Below are positions 32,601 to 41,558 of a stretch of 53,743 nt of DNA, piece after piece. Under the pieces are notes generated by a model, which did no database searches, had not been told where the DNA came from, and worked only from the letters and a program-made list of their open reading frames with translations. The position numbers and the translations under genes were made by a program. The stretch comes from an uncultured Prevotella sp. (GTDB lineage: Bacteria; Bacteroidota; Bacteroidia; Bacteroidales; Bacteroidaceae), in contig CAKQXI010000004.1 of the NCBI GenBank assembly GCA_934281565.1, positions 1-53,743 on the forward strand. Reading direction: 5' to 3'. Position 1 is the first letter of the stretch; the number at the start of each line of letters is the position of its first letter.

Positions 32601-33572
32601 ATGCTAAAGTTATTTCAAGATTTAAGTCGTTTGCTTGCCAATTACACATCAATCTTCGTGATAGGCATTGCAGTGTTTACATTTTTCTTTCCTCACACCT
32701 TTGACTGGGTTCGAGGAACTACACAGACGGTTATCCTTGGCATCATCATGCTTACCATGGGTTTGACCTTGACAACGAATGACTTTAAGATTCTTGCACA
32801 GCGTCCACTTGACATCTTCATCGGAGCCTGTGCCCAGTTCATCATCATGCCTGGCGTTGCCTATACCTTGGTACACGTATGGCACTTAGACCCAGCCTTA
32901 GCCTTGGGTATTCTTCTTGTTGGTTGTTGTCCTGGTGGAGTATCCAGCAACATCATGAGTTACCTATGTCATGGCGATGTCGCTTTCTCCGTGGGCATGA
33001 CCTGTGCTTCCACTGTTCTTGCACCTGTAATGACACCATTGTTGATGAAGATTACGGCTGGCGAGATTATCCATGTGGATGCCGTAGGAATGTTCATCAA
33101 CATCCTGATTGTTACCATCATCCCTGTTGCCATTGGATGTGCCCTTAATTATATCTATGGTAAGCGAGAGTGCTTTCCTACTATTCAGAGCTTGATGCCT
33201 GGCATCAGCGTCACTTGCCTTGCTTTCATCGTCGGTGGTGTTATCTCCACAGTACATGACGACTTGGTGGCTCGTGGACTGATGTTGTTCCTTTGGACTT
33301 TCGCCGTGGTATTCTGCCACAACACCTTAGGTTATCTCTTAGGATGGACAGCAGGAAAAGTGGCGGGTTTCAATACTGCCAAGAAGCGTACCATTTCCAT
33401 TGAGGTAGGTATGCAGAACGCTGGTCTTGCCACTGTGCTTGCAGGTAATTTTTTCGCATCCCAGCCTTTAGCTGTCTTACCTTGTGCCATCAGTTGTGCC
33501 TGGCACAGCATTTCTGGCACTATCCTCGCAGGCATCTACTTGAAGTGGGATCACCTGCATGAAAAGAAATAG
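32601..33572 (+). CDS. Bile acid:sodium symporter family (BASS) transporter, 323 aa
   Basis: This inner-membrane secondary transporter has about nine or ten hydrophobic helices. The family motif around GILLVGCCPGGVSSNIMSYL (about 95-115) and the second broken helix near SIEVGMQNAGLATVLAG (about 270) are typical and hold Na+-binding positions in structures of the family. Substrate may be a bile acid, keto acid or other organic anion; sequence does not decide. The ATG at 32601 is chosen because it follows a good -7 element and opens the first helix; the frame remains open far upstream but is antisense to ruvB there. It ends directly against the convergent TPR/HTH gene. Confidence 0.9.
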   Translation: MLKLFQDLSRLLANYTSIFVIGIAVFTFFFPHTFDWVRGTTQTVILGIIMLTMGLTLTTNDFKILAQRPLDIFIGACAQFIIMPGVAYTLVHVWHLDPALALGILLVGCCPGGVSSNIMSYLCHGDVAFSVGMTCASTVLAPVMTPLLMKITAGEIIHVDAVGMFINILIVTIIPVAIGCALNYIYGKRECFPTIQSLMPGISVTCLAFIVGGVISTVHDDLVARGLMLFLWTFAVVFCHNTLGYLLGWTAGKVAGFNTAKKRTISIEVGMQNAGLATVLAGNFFASQPLAVLPCAISCAWHSISGTILAGIYLKWDHLHEKK

Positions 33573-35534
33573 CTATGCTTTTTCCTTTGCCGTTTGCATA
33601 ATCTCCAAAAGAATATCTTCCAAGGTTTTCTTATCCACTAAGTCAAACTTCTTGCGCAAACGGTATTTTGCCATATTCACGCTTTTTCGAGTGATATGGA
33701 ACATATCGGCTATCTCTCGGTTGTCCTTTTTCAAGGCAATCAACATACAGAGCAATGTCTCTTTTGAAGTTAGAGGCTCCAGCACCTGCTTCTGTACCAT
33801 GGGAATAAAATAAGGATATGCCCTGCCAAACAACTCTCGGAAATGGGCATCTCCTTTTTCCATGAGGATTTCGGAAAGAAACACACCATCTTTCACTTTC
33901 TTCTCATCGACTTTCTCCATGGTTCTAAGTTGCTTCATTATCTTCTTGTTGTCCTTCACCGTTTGCTCCAAGTCTTTCGTGGTTGAGTCCAGTTGTTCTC
34001 TTATCATAGAATGTTTACGGCGATAAGCCAACCACCGATGCACGAAGAAAACAACTACGCAGACTAACAAGAACATTAGGAGAGAGACACCGAGGCGATA
34101 TTTGAGTACACTTTGTTTTGCAGCGATGGCGTTCTCCCTCAACTGCTCGCTTTTCTTGGCTGTCTCTAACTTCACCAACGTGCGGGTCACCTTTTTCAAG
34201 GCTTCCTTGTTATGGTCTTTTATCTTCAACTGATTGATGGCATTGGCATATTGCATCACCTTGTCCTTGTTCTGAGTCTTGAGATAGTAAGAAAGCGCAT
34301 ACCCATAAGCCTCATCCCTGACAATAGGGCGTGGGGAAGTATTCAGAAGTTGGTACATACTGTCCAAAGCCATTTCGCCACGTATGTTGTCACCCTTGTC
34401 AATATAGCATTTCGCCATCTCAAAGAAAGCTGTTGAACGAATTCCATAGGTGGCATCCCTTGATGCCTTGGCAAGCATTCTCATACCTCTATTATATTGC
34501 TTGGCATCATTCTTCCGCTGAACCAAGATGGTTCCCATGACGACATCGACATCTGAATTACCACTATTATAAGGCAAGTCCTTGCATTGTTCTTTAGCCA
34601 AACCAAGATAGTAAAAGGCTTTTTGGTTATTGCCTCGTTCCTTTTCTACCGTTGCCTTGGTTATATATGCCATCGCTGCTACCTGTGGGTTTGGATGATG
34701 AAGTTTCTTTAAGAGAGACACCGAGGTCGTTGCATAGTAATCCGCCTCGTCTGCCATATTCCAATAAAGCAAGAAATCAGCAACGCTCTTGGTCATGTCC
34801 ACCATAGCCAATGTATCCTTTGCCTGCTCTGAGATATAATATCCATCTTCATACATTTTGATGGCACTGACGATATCACCTGTACGTTGATAGAGAGAAC
34901 CTAAAAGAGCGGTCAACCATTGTACGCCCGATTTCTTTTCAGACAACTTGGCTTCCTGCAAAGCCTTTGTTCCATATTCAAGAACCTTTGCTTGTGCTTC
35001 CGGTATACAGAAATAAACGGCGGAGGCATAAGCATAATCACGGAACTTCTTTTCTGGCGTTGGTTGGTAGAGAGGCATCGCCCATACGGAGTCCATCGCT
35101 CTGGCTGCTTCCTGTGTCTTTTCTGTACGAGAAAGTGAATAAGCCAACAATACTTGTATATCTCGTTGGAACAACTTCAAGGTCTCATCCTTACGACTAT
35201 CGTTCCTCAGTCTTTTAAAATAATGGATACATTCCTCTGGTTTCCCTGCTCCCTGATAAGTGTTCATCAGTTGTCCCATCGACCTTGGCAACAAAGCCAA
35301 GATGCTGTCATTCTCCTTGTTTTCTTCTTTCAAACAAAGAGCTATACATTTCTTATATCTGGCTTCTGCCTCCAGATAGTCACCCTTATGATAGCTATCG
35401 GATGCTTTCAAGAAAATCTCTTTTACATTCAAGAAGCCATCTTTATTATCCCCCGAATGGTCTGCACACGCCGAGAACAGCATTACCATCCAGCTACAAC
35501 ATACAAGTATTTTGAAATATTTATAAGACATCAT
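33573..35534 (-). CDS. TPR-containing membrane regulator with C-terminal HTH, about 653 aa
   Basis: This is a Bacteroidetes-type transmembrane regulator. A lipobox-like leader (WMVMLFSAC) suggests export of the N-terminal sensor part, which is a long array of TPR helices (about 25-480). A single membrane helix (VSLLMFLLVCVVVFFVHRWL, near 505) is followed by a coiled coil and a LuxR-like HTH at the C-terminus (NREIADMFHITRKSVNMAKY). The arrangement allows an external signal to control DNA binding directly. Starts at 35549, 35534 and 35531 are possible; 35549 would leave almost no leader, so 35534 is given. Targets are unknown; the lipoprotein cluster starting at 35842 is the divergent neighbour and a plausible candidate. 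Confidence 0.85.
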   Translation of the reverse strand: MMSYKYFKILVCCSWMVMLFSACADHSGDNKDGFLNVKEIFLKASDSYHKGDYLEAEARYKKCIALCLKEENKENDSILALLPRSMGQLMNTYQGAGKPEECIHYFKRLRNDSRKDETLKLFQRDIQVLLAYSLSRTEKTQEAARAMDSVWAMPLYQPTPEKKFRDYAYASAVYFCIPEAQAKVLEYGTKALQEAKLSEKKSGVQWLTALLGSLYQRTGDIVSAIKMYEDGYYISEQAKDTLAMVDMTKSVADFLLYWNMADEADYYATTSVSLLKKLHHPNPQVAAMAYITKATVEKERGNNQKAFYYLGLAKEQCKDLPYNSGNSDVDVVMGTILVQRKNDAKQYNRGMRMLAKASRDATYGIRSTAFFEMAKCYIDKGDNIRGEMALDSMYQLLNTSPRPIVRDEAYGYALSYYLKTQNKDKVMQYANAINQLKIKDHNKEALKKVTRTLVKLETAKKSEQLRENAIAAKQSVLKYRLGVSLLMFLLVCVVVFFVHRWLAYRRKHSMIREQLDSTTKDLEQTVKDNKKIMKQLRTMEKVDEKKVKDGVFLSEILMEKGDAHFRELFGRAYPYFIPMVQKQVLEPLTSKETLLCMLIALKKDNREIADMFHITRKSVNMAKYRLRKKFDLVDKKTLEDILLEIMQTAKEKA

Positions 35535-35553
35535 TGTTTCTACTTTCATGATG

Positions 35554-35561
35554 CAAAAGTA
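35554..35561 (-). promoter_or_regulatory. Promoter -7 element of the TPR/HTH gene
   Basis: CAAAAGTA on plus is TACTTTTG on the gene strand, 20 bp before the chosen start at 35534. Confidence 0.55.
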
Positions 35562-35754
35562 CAATAAAACTAAGAAATACGAAGCATCTACAAATTGGTT
35601 TTCACCCAAAATAGACTTTTTTCACAGTTTATAAACTATATTTTGGCTATATAAAGCCTATCTACAATCTACAAAACTATCTATAAACGCTCTATATTAG
35701 AGCTTTTTAAAGAAAAATTTTCTCTTTTATGTTCCTTTTCTTTCTTTTTTTCAT

Positions 35755-35762
35755 TACCTTTG
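35755..35762 (+). promoter_or_regulatory. Promoter -7 element of the first lipoprotein pair
   Basis: TACCTTTG in a pyrimidine-rich context (TTTCATTACCTTTGCAG). The flanking 50 bp closely resemble those around 37221-37228, so promoter and gene were duplicated together. Confidence 0.65.
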
Positions 35763-35841
35763 CAGCCCAAGAATTCGGAACTCGAGGGTAAGAACATTAT
35801 GAATAAAGCAATTAATATAAACATTTAAACTGGTTAAGACT

Positions 35842-36438
35842 ATGAAGAAGATTATAAAAATGATGGTTATGGCAATGGTAGTCGTAACTACGATAGCAGG
35901 ACTTACTGCTTGCAACAGTAGTGATGATAATACTACTCCAGAGAAGAAAGAAATGACAGTACGTGCAACTATCTCTTATGACATCAATAAAGAGATTACA
36001 GAGGACAAAGCTGTATATCCAGAAGCTTTATATAACCCAGACTATGTTAAAACAACCATCACTTATTATGATGAGAATAATAATGAAGTTACTGAGGAAA
36101 TTAAAGATGGTAAATTCTCTAAGACTATCACATACAAAAAGTTCCCTGTAAAAGCAGGATATACTATTAATTACGAATTATTAGATGAAAATAATATTGA
36201 CTTGAGTAAGGGTTATAGGTTTATTTGCCAAAAGAACACCCCTGAAATTAATATTATGGAAGGTGAGAAAGTTTTAGATCACATTCTGGGGGGGTATAGT
36301 GTTCATAGTCTCTATACAGCACCAAATCAATTTACAAAAACGAAAGACTTCAAGGACATTTTCAAAAAGTATTTACCAAGTTTCTCTGTTTATTATACCA
36401 TCCAATCAGATGGTTCTTACGTAAGAGGTAAAAATTAA
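35842..36438 (+). CDS. Small lipoprotein, 198 aa (paralogue of 37297-37836)
   Basis: I know no named family. The lipoprotein signal peptide MKKIIKMMVMAMVVV ends at the lipobox GLTAC, followed by an acidic NSSDDN surface-export-like stretch. The body is beta-rich with the pair TITYYDENNNEVTEEI and SKTITYKKFPVKAGYTINYE. The same pair recurs in the protein at 37297 (TISYYDENGKEVSELI, KKTIYYKKLPCKIGYKISY), so the two are paralogues. The gene follows a promoter by about 80 bp and is co-transcribed with the next gene 31 bp downstream. Confidence 0.75.
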   Translation: MKKIIKMMVMAMVVVTTIAGLTACNSSDDNTTPEKKEMTVRATISYDINKEITEDKAVYPEALYNPDYVKTTITYYDENNNEVTEEIKDGKFSKTITYKKFPVKAGYTINYELLDENNIDLSKGYRFICQKNTPEINIMEGEKVLDHILGGYSVHSLYTAPNQFTKTKDFKDIFKKYLPSFSVYYTIQSDGSYVRGKN

Positions 36439-36469
36439 AGCGATTATAAACAATTAAACTAATTAGATT

Positions 36470-36847
36470 ATGAAGAAGATTATGAAAATGATGGCTATGG
36501 CATTGGTAGCCGTAGCGATGACAGTAGGATTTGCAGCTTGCAGCAGTAGTGATGATGACTCAAGCACACAGATTTACACTAAAGGTATTACTGCGATGAA
36601 AGCTTCTGGCAGCGATGTTCCTGGCGTCATGGGACAGATTGAGGACTCTTTCAACAATGTATTTACTAAAGCATCACCTTTTACGTATGAAGGGGGAGAC
36701 TCCAAATTAAAAACTGAAGCAGAGAAGATTGGAAATAGCATTACTATTAGTTGGGGCAATTGCACTGGTACTTTGACTTATCAAATTACAAATGTCAAAA
36801 GTGGACAGGTAATTTACTCTAAAACTTTCACAAGTCCAAGCAAGTAA
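36470..36847 (+). CDS. Small lipoprotein, 125 aa
   Basis: The signal peptide (MKKIMKMMAMALVAVAMTVG, lipobox GFAAC, then SSSDDD) is nearly the same, also at DNA level, as that of the gene before it. The mature 100 residues are unrelated to that gene and unrecognised: a helix region (VMGQIEDSFNNVFTKA) and a short beta C-terminus (CTGTLTYQITNVKSGQVIYS). This points to reuse of a signal-peptide module with a new mature part. A strong terminator follows at 36879. Confidence 0.72.
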   Translation: MKKIMKMMAMALVAVAMTVGFAACSSSDDDSSTQIYTKGITAMKASGSDVPGVMGQIEDSFNNVFTKASPFTYEGGDSKLKTEAEKIGNSITISWGNCTGTLTYQITNVKSGQVIYSKTFTSPSK

Positions 36848-36878
36848 AGCGAACAAGAATTATAACAGAATATAAATT

Positions 36879-36918
36879 AAGAAGCATCTTTAAGGCTATC
36901 GTCTTAAAGATGCTTCTT
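36879..36918 (+). terminator. Terminator of the lipoprotein pair
   Basis: A 16-bp perfect stem (36879-36894 with 36903-36918, arm AAGAAGCATCTTTAAG) with an 8-nt loop, followed by CTTTGTT. Confidence 0.8.
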
Positions 36919-37220
36919 CTTTGTTATACATTTCTTTCTCTTTTACGAAATGTACCATATATTACTTGCCAAAGTATATTAATATACATTGCAAAGTATA
37001 TTATATTACTTGGGCAAGCAACATAATATACTTTTTACCTTTAACTTTTTCTCTATGGCAGGGATAGGGTAGACGCATTAAATATTTTACGTATTAACAT
37101 AAGTAACTGTTCAAAAATAATTTAGATTACTTACTTAACAATATAACTTTTATATCGTACAAAATTGCGGTTTCCTAAGAAATAATTTCTCTTTCATGTC
37201 CCTTTTTGCTCTTTTTTTAT
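36919..37220. other. Intergenic region with AT-rich inverted repeat
   Basis: No ORF is supported. A 12-bp perfect inverted repeat, AAAGTATATTAT (36993-37004) with ATAATATACTTT (37023-37034), encloses ATTACTTGGGCAAGCAAC. A further AAAGTATATTAATATAC copy at 36971-36987 makes the region repetitive. The remainder is upstream sequence of the next promoter. Confidence 0.5.
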
Positions 37221-37228
37221 TACCTTTG
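37221..37228 (+). promoter_or_regulatory. Promoter -7 element of the third lipoprotein gene
   Basis: TACCTTTG in nearly the same 50-bp context as at 35755-35762. Confidence 0.65.
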
Positions 37229-37296
37229 CAGTCCAAATATTCAAGATTTCAAAGTAAGAACATTAAAAGTACAAAACATTTAAAGTAAGAACATTT

Positions 37297-37836
37297 ATGA
37301 ATAAAGCTATTAAATTAGTTACTATTGTATTCGTTACCGTAATGACAATAGTAGGATTTGCTGCTTGCTGTAGAGCTGACCATAGTACTCCTGCACCTCC
37401 AGAAGATGTCTATACCGCATCCTTGGACATCAATTATTCTCCTGAAGAAAAAGACGATAATCTCGAGGTGCTTAACATGACGATTTCCTATTACGACGAG
37501 AATGGTAAAGAAGTTTCCGAGCTTATTACCAGTCGCTCTTTCAAAAAGACCATTTACTACAAGAAATTGCCATGCAAGATTGGCTATAAGATTTCTTATA
37601 GTCCTAAGGGCAACATTGTCGAGGATAAAGAATATAACATTAGTTTAATAAAAGGCTTTGGCACATTCTCTATATACAAGAATGGGAATTCAATGAAAAA
37701 CTATCCCAATCCGGGATATGGCTATGACCTCTCTCCTATCAAAGGACGAGACATCATAAACCAGTCTACGGCTATCAAGCCTTACACTGCCTACTACATA
37801 GTGGATGAAAAAGGAGAGTTTATAAGTGAAGAATGA
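37297..37836 (+). CDS. Small lipoprotein, 179 aa (paralogue of 35842-36438)
   Basis: A lipoprotein signal peptide (MNKAIKLVTIVFVTVMTIVG, lipobox GFAAC) is followed by a Pro-rich linker and the same beta-hairpin pattern as the 198-residue paralogue. Function is unknown; the envelope location follows from the lipobox. The promoter is a duplicate of that before 35842. The C-terminus (FISEE) and stop codon are formed by the dispersed stop-codon repeat, which here merges into the long inverted repeat that flanks the S41 protease gene. Confidence 0.74.
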   Translation: MNKAIKLVTIVFVTVMTIVGFAACCRADHSTPAPPEDVYTASLDINYSPEEKDDNLEVLNMTISYYDENGKEVSELITSRSFKKTIYYKKLPCKIGYKISYSPKGNIVEDKEYNISLIKGFGTFSIYKNGNSMKNYPNPGYGYDLSPIKGRDIINQSTAIKPYTAYYIVDEKGEFISEE

Positions 37837-37906
37837 AGAGTGAAGAACGAAGAATTCATTAGCAATTAGGGCGCAAGCCTAATTATTAATTCTTAATTAT
37901 TAATTA
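37826..37906 (+). repeat. Left inverted repeat at S41 gene, with stop-codon repeat
   Basis: It starts GTGAAGAATGAAGAGTGAA and continues with the 36-bp segment 37849-37884, which is identical to the reverse complement of 39528-39563. It ends in an AT-rich TTAATTCTTAATTATTAA run. It holds the stop codon of the lipoprotein gene and reaches the stop codon of the S41 gene. Confidence 0.85.
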
Positions 37907-39490
37907 AAATTTCTCTTCTTGCAACAGCTTCACTGCTCGCTGTACAATCTCATTCGTCTCATTCCATACTTGGAAGTACTGGCTCATATCCCAAATATCT
38001 CTTGCTACAAGCGCTTTTAGCTGTTTGGATAAGTATTTCTTCGTCTGAATTAGCTCAGCCTCATCCTTTGCCGTTATTTTCTGCTTCTCGCCCTCTTTGA
38101 TAATATCGTCTACCAAAGACTGAGGTACGTTATAATTGGCAAGGAACTTATCAAAGTCCTTGTACTGGCTTTTCAATTCCTTACGGTGGGCATCGATAAA
38201 CTTCAAGCTATAATTGATGACAATGCTCTTTGCCGCCAACTGACGATGCAGCTTAGTGTACTTAGTAGTGTCAAGTGGAACGAAATAGTCTGGCATGATA
38301 CCACCGCCACCATATACAACCCGATGCTTGCGAAGTGTATAATACTTCAATGAGTCTGTCAGATGGATGCTGTCTTGGTTGGTAAACTCACCATGCTTGT
38401 AACGGTTGTCCAAGTCCATGGCATAATCCTCTCGATTACCTTTCTTATATGGCTTTTGGATACATCTGCCACTCGGAGTGAAGTAATGGGCTACGGTAAG
38501 GCGTATCTCACTTCCATCCTCAAAAGTCAAAGGGCGCTGAACCAATCCTTTTCCAAAGGTACGACGACCTACTACAACACCACGGTCTTGGTCTTGGATA
38601 GCCCCAGAGACTATCTCGGCTGCGGAAGCCGTAAACTCATTGGTCAGTACGACTATTCTTCCTTTCTGCATCTTTCCATTGCCCTCTGCCGAGAACTCTT
38701 GGCGCGGAGCTGTACGTCCCTTGGTATAGACAATAAGATCTCCTTTCTGTAAGAACTCATTGGCTATGGCTGCAGCCGATTGAAGATAACCGCCACCATT
38801 GTCTTCTAAGTCGAATATCAAATCCTCCATTCCTTTTTTCTTCAAGGAGTCGATGGCATGAGCCACTTCCCTTGGACTCGTCATTCCGAAACTCCCCAAG
38901 CGGATGTAACCAATTCCTGGGCGTATCATATAAGCAGCATCAAGCGTTGTCAAAGGTATCTTGTCACGCTTCACGTTGAATACCAACTGGTCCTTGATGT
39001 CTCGACGAACAATAGACAACTTCACCACTGTGCCACGAGGACCACGAAGTCGCTTCATGATTTCCTCTCTGCTCATCTTGACACCAGCTATGGCGGTATC
39101 ATTCACAGAGACGATACGGTCGCCTGCTTGGATGCCCATCTTCTCTGAAGGTCCGTTGGTAATAGGCTGGATAACCAAGAGCGTGTCATCTACCATATTG
39201 AACTGTACGCCAATGCCATCGAAGCTACCAGTCAAAGGCTCATTCATTGACTGTGTTTCCTTGGCAGTAGTATAAGCAGAATGAGGATCCAACTTCTCCA
39301 GCATACCTCGGATAGCATCCTCTACTAACTTATTCTCATCGACACTGTCCACATAGAGGTTGGCAATGGCTATCTCCGCCCTACCCAACTTCTCTATCGG
39401 ACTATTCTTACCCATTCTGACGCGCATCTGGGCATTGGCAGAAGATACTGCCATCAATGCCACGAGCGCCAATAATATATATTTCTTCAC
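37904..39490 (-). CDS. S41 family C-terminal processing peptidase, 528 aa
   Basis: This is a periplasmic serine protease of the Ctp/Tsp type. A signal peptide (MKKYILLALVALMAVSSANA) leads to an N-terminal helical part, a PDZ domain (about 90-165, GIGVQFNMVDDTLLVIQPI, GIQAGDRIVSVND) and the protease core. The nucleophile Ser is in LTNEFTASAAEIVSGA and the general-base Lys in GRRTFGKGLVQRP. The C-terminal extension of about 130 residues is common in Bacteroidetes. It lies 85 bp after topoisomerase IV B on the same strand with no own promoter visible. It is flanked on both sides by inverted copies of one repeat. Confidence 0.93.
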   Translation of the reverse strand: MKKYILLALVALMAVSSANAQMRVRMGKNSPIEKLGRAEIAIANLYVDSVDENKLVEDAIRGMLEKLDPHSAYTTAKETQSMNEPLTGSFDGIGVQFNMVDDTLLVIQPITNGPSEKMGIQAGDRIVSVNDTAIAGVKMSREEIMKRLRGPRGTVVKLSIVRRDIKDQLVFNVKRDKIPLTTLDAAYMIRPGIGYIRLGSFGMTSPREVAHAIDSLKKKGMEDLIFDLEDNGGGYLQSAAAIANEFLQKGDLIVYTKGRTAPRQEFSAEGNGKMQKGRIVVLTNEFTASAAEIVSGAIQDQDRGVVVGRRTFGKGLVQRPLTFEDGSEIRLTVAHYFTPSGRCIQKPYKKGNREDYAMDLDNRYKHGEFTNQDSIHLTDSLKYYTLRKHRVVYGGGGIMPDYFVPLDTTKYTKLHRQLAAKSIVINYSLKFIDAHRKELKSQYKDFDKFLANYNVPQSLVDDIIKEGEKQKITAKDEAELIQTKKYLSKQLKALVARDIWDMSQYFQVWNETNEIVQRAVKLLQEEKF

Positions 39491-39498
39491 CCTCGTTT

Positions 39499-39590
39499 TA
39501 ATTAAGAATTAATAATTAAAAATTAAGAATTAGGCTTGCGCCCTAATTGCTAATGAATTCTTCACTCTTCGTTCTTCACTCTTCACTTAA
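39499..39590 (-). repeat. Right inverted repeat at S41 gene, with stop-codon repeat
   Basis: On the minus strand it begins AGTGAAGAGTGAAGAACG, supplying the Ser-Glu-Glu-stop end of parE. It contains the 36-bp core (39528-39563) identical to the left copy, and continues in the same AT-rich run. Confidence 0.85.
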
Positions 39591-41528
39591 TAGGTTTTCC
39601 TCCGGAATATCCTCCTCTATCACCAAGTTGTCTATGATAAAGTTCTGGCGTTCCATGGTGTTCTTACCCATATAATACTCCAAAAGTTTCTGTACTTGGT
39701 CGTTCTTATGCAACGTAACCTGTTCCAGTCGCATATCAGGACCTATGAAATGGGCAAACTCCTCTGGTGATATTTCACCCAATCCCTTGAATCGAGTAAT
39801 CTCAGGATCAGGTCCTAAGTCTTTGATAGCCTTGACACGTTCTTCGTCACTATAACAATAGTGCGTGATGAAGTCGCCTTTCTTCTCCTTGGCATTCAGT
39901 TTGGCATCTGCATCAGCTATCGCTTGCTTGTTCTTGACCTTGGTACGCTTGTTACGGACACGGAACAAAGGAGTTTGCAACACATACACATGACCCTTTT
40001 TTATCAAGTCGGGGAAGAACTGGAGGAAGAAGGTGATGATGAGCAGACGGATGTGCATACCATCCACATCGGCATCAGTGGCTACGATAACCTTATTATA
40101 ACGCAAAGAGTCCAAGCCGTCCTCTATGTCAAGAGCTGCCTGCAAGAGGTTGAACTCCTCGTTCTCATATACCACTTTCTTGGTCAAGCCAAAGGAATTA
40201 AGAGGTTTACCTCTCAGAGAGAACACCGCCTGAGTATTCACATCACGGCTCTTGGTGATGCTTCCACTTGCCGAATCACCCTCGGTGATGAAGATAGAAG
40301 ATTCTTCCTTGCGCTCGTTCTTGGCATCGCTGAAATGAATACGACAATCACGGAGCTTACGGTTATGCAGGTTAGCTTTCTTGGCACGTTCACGAGCCAG
40401 CTTGGTAACACCAGCCATCGCTTTACGCTCACGTTCACTCTCCTTGATTTTGTTCTCCAAGATTTCCGCCACATCACTATGGATATGTAGATAATTGTCT
40501 ACCTCTTTCTTCAAGAAATCGCCTACATACTTGTTGATGGTTTCACCGTCTGGTGCCATCTGCGTACTACCGAGCTTAATCTTAGTCTGACTCTCAAAGA
40601 CAGGTTCTTCTACATTGAGGGCAATGGCAGCGACAATGCCATTACGGATGTCGCCATACTCATACTTGCCATAAAATTCTTTGATTGTCTTGGCGATATG
40701 CTCCTTGAAAGCACTCTGGTGAGTACCACCTTGGGTGGTATGCTGACCGTTGACGAAAGAATAATATTCCTCTCCATACTGGTTGGTATGCGTAAAGGCT
40801 ATCTCTATATCCTCACCCTTTACATGAACAATCTCATAAAGGCCGTCATTGGTCATATTGTCGGTCAAGAGGTCTTTCAATCCATGACGGCTTAAGATAC
40901 GGCGACCATTATACATGATGGTTAGCCCTGTGTTCAAGTAAGTATAGTTGCGAAGCATCGTCTCCACGATGTCATCGTGGAACGAATAGTTCTTAAAGAG
41001 CGTATCGTCTGGCTCGAAATAGATATATGTACCATTCTCGTCCTCTGTCTTCTCTGTTTTGTCACTCAAGAGATTGCCACGCTCAAACACCAAGTGGCGT
41101 ACCTTTCCCTCACGGAATGACTTCACCTCGAAATGAGAACTGAGGGCATTGACAGCTTTCACACCGACACCGTTCAATCCGACACTTTTCTTAAAAGCCT
41201 TGCTATCATACTTACCACCCGTATTCAGCACACTCACAGCCTCAACGAGCTTACCTTGTGGGATGCCTCGACCATAGTCTCTGACACTCACACGCAAGTT
41301 GTCCTCTATATCTACTTCGATACGAGAACCTGCGTTCATCTTGAACTCATCTATTGAGTTATCTATCACTTCCTTTAGAAGTACATAAATACCGTCTTCT
41401 GGCAGATTTCCATCCCCCAAACGACCAATATACATACCCGGACGAGTTCTAACGTGCTCCATATCGCTCAAGTGGCGAATATTGTCGTCGGTATATTGCA
41501 CTACATTGTTATTATTTTCTTCAGGCAT
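39576..41528 (-). CDS. parE: DNA topoisomerase IV subunit B, 650 aa
   Basis: This ATPase subunit of topoisomerase IV decatenates chromosomes with ParC. The GHKL domain has EVIDNSIDEF (Mg-binding Glu), DYGRGIP and GLNGVGVKAVNALS; the TOPRIM domain has TEGDSASGS and ATDADVDGMHIRLL. The absence of a GyrB-type insert and the start (YTDDNIRHLSDMEHVRTRPG) favour ParE over GyrB; sequence alone leaves some doubt. No parC is in the window. The gene follows the acetyltransferase gene and precedes the S41 protease gene. Its last residues (NLLSEE) come from the dispersed repeat. Confidence 0.9.
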   Translation of the reverse strand: MPEENNNNVVQYTDDNIRHLSDMEHVRTRPGMYIGRLGDGNLPEDGIYVLLKEVIDNSIDEFKMNAGSRIEVDIEDNLRVSVRDYGRGIPQGKLVEAVSVLNTGGKYDSKAFKKSVGLNGVGVKAVNALSSHFEVKSFREGKVRHLVFERGNLLSDKTEKTEDENGTYIYFEPDDTLFKNYSFHDDIVETMLRNYTYLNTGLTIMYNGRRILSRHGLKDLLTDNMTNDGLYEIVHVKGEDIEIAFTHTNQYGEEYYSFVNGQHTTQGGTHQSAFKEHIAKTIKEFYGKYEYGDIRNGIVAAIALNVEEPVFESQTKIKLGSTQMAPDGETINKYVGDFLKKEVDNYLHIHSDVAEILENKIKESERERKAMAGVTKLARERAKKANLHNRKLRDCRIHFSDAKNERKEESSIFITEGDSASGSITKSRDVNTQAVFSLRGKPLNSFGLTKKVVYENEEFNLLQAALDIEDGLDSLRYNKVIVATDADVDGMHIRLLIITFFLQFFPDLIKKGHVYVLQTPLFRVRNKRTKVKNKQAIADADAKLNAKEKKGDFITHYCYSDEERVKAIKDLGPDPEITRFKGLGEISPEEFAHFIGPDMRLEQVTLHKNDQVQKLLEYYMGKNTMERQNFIIDNLVIEEDIPEENLLSEE

Positions 41529-41558
41529 ATTACCCTCCTATGTTTTTTCTCTGGGAAA

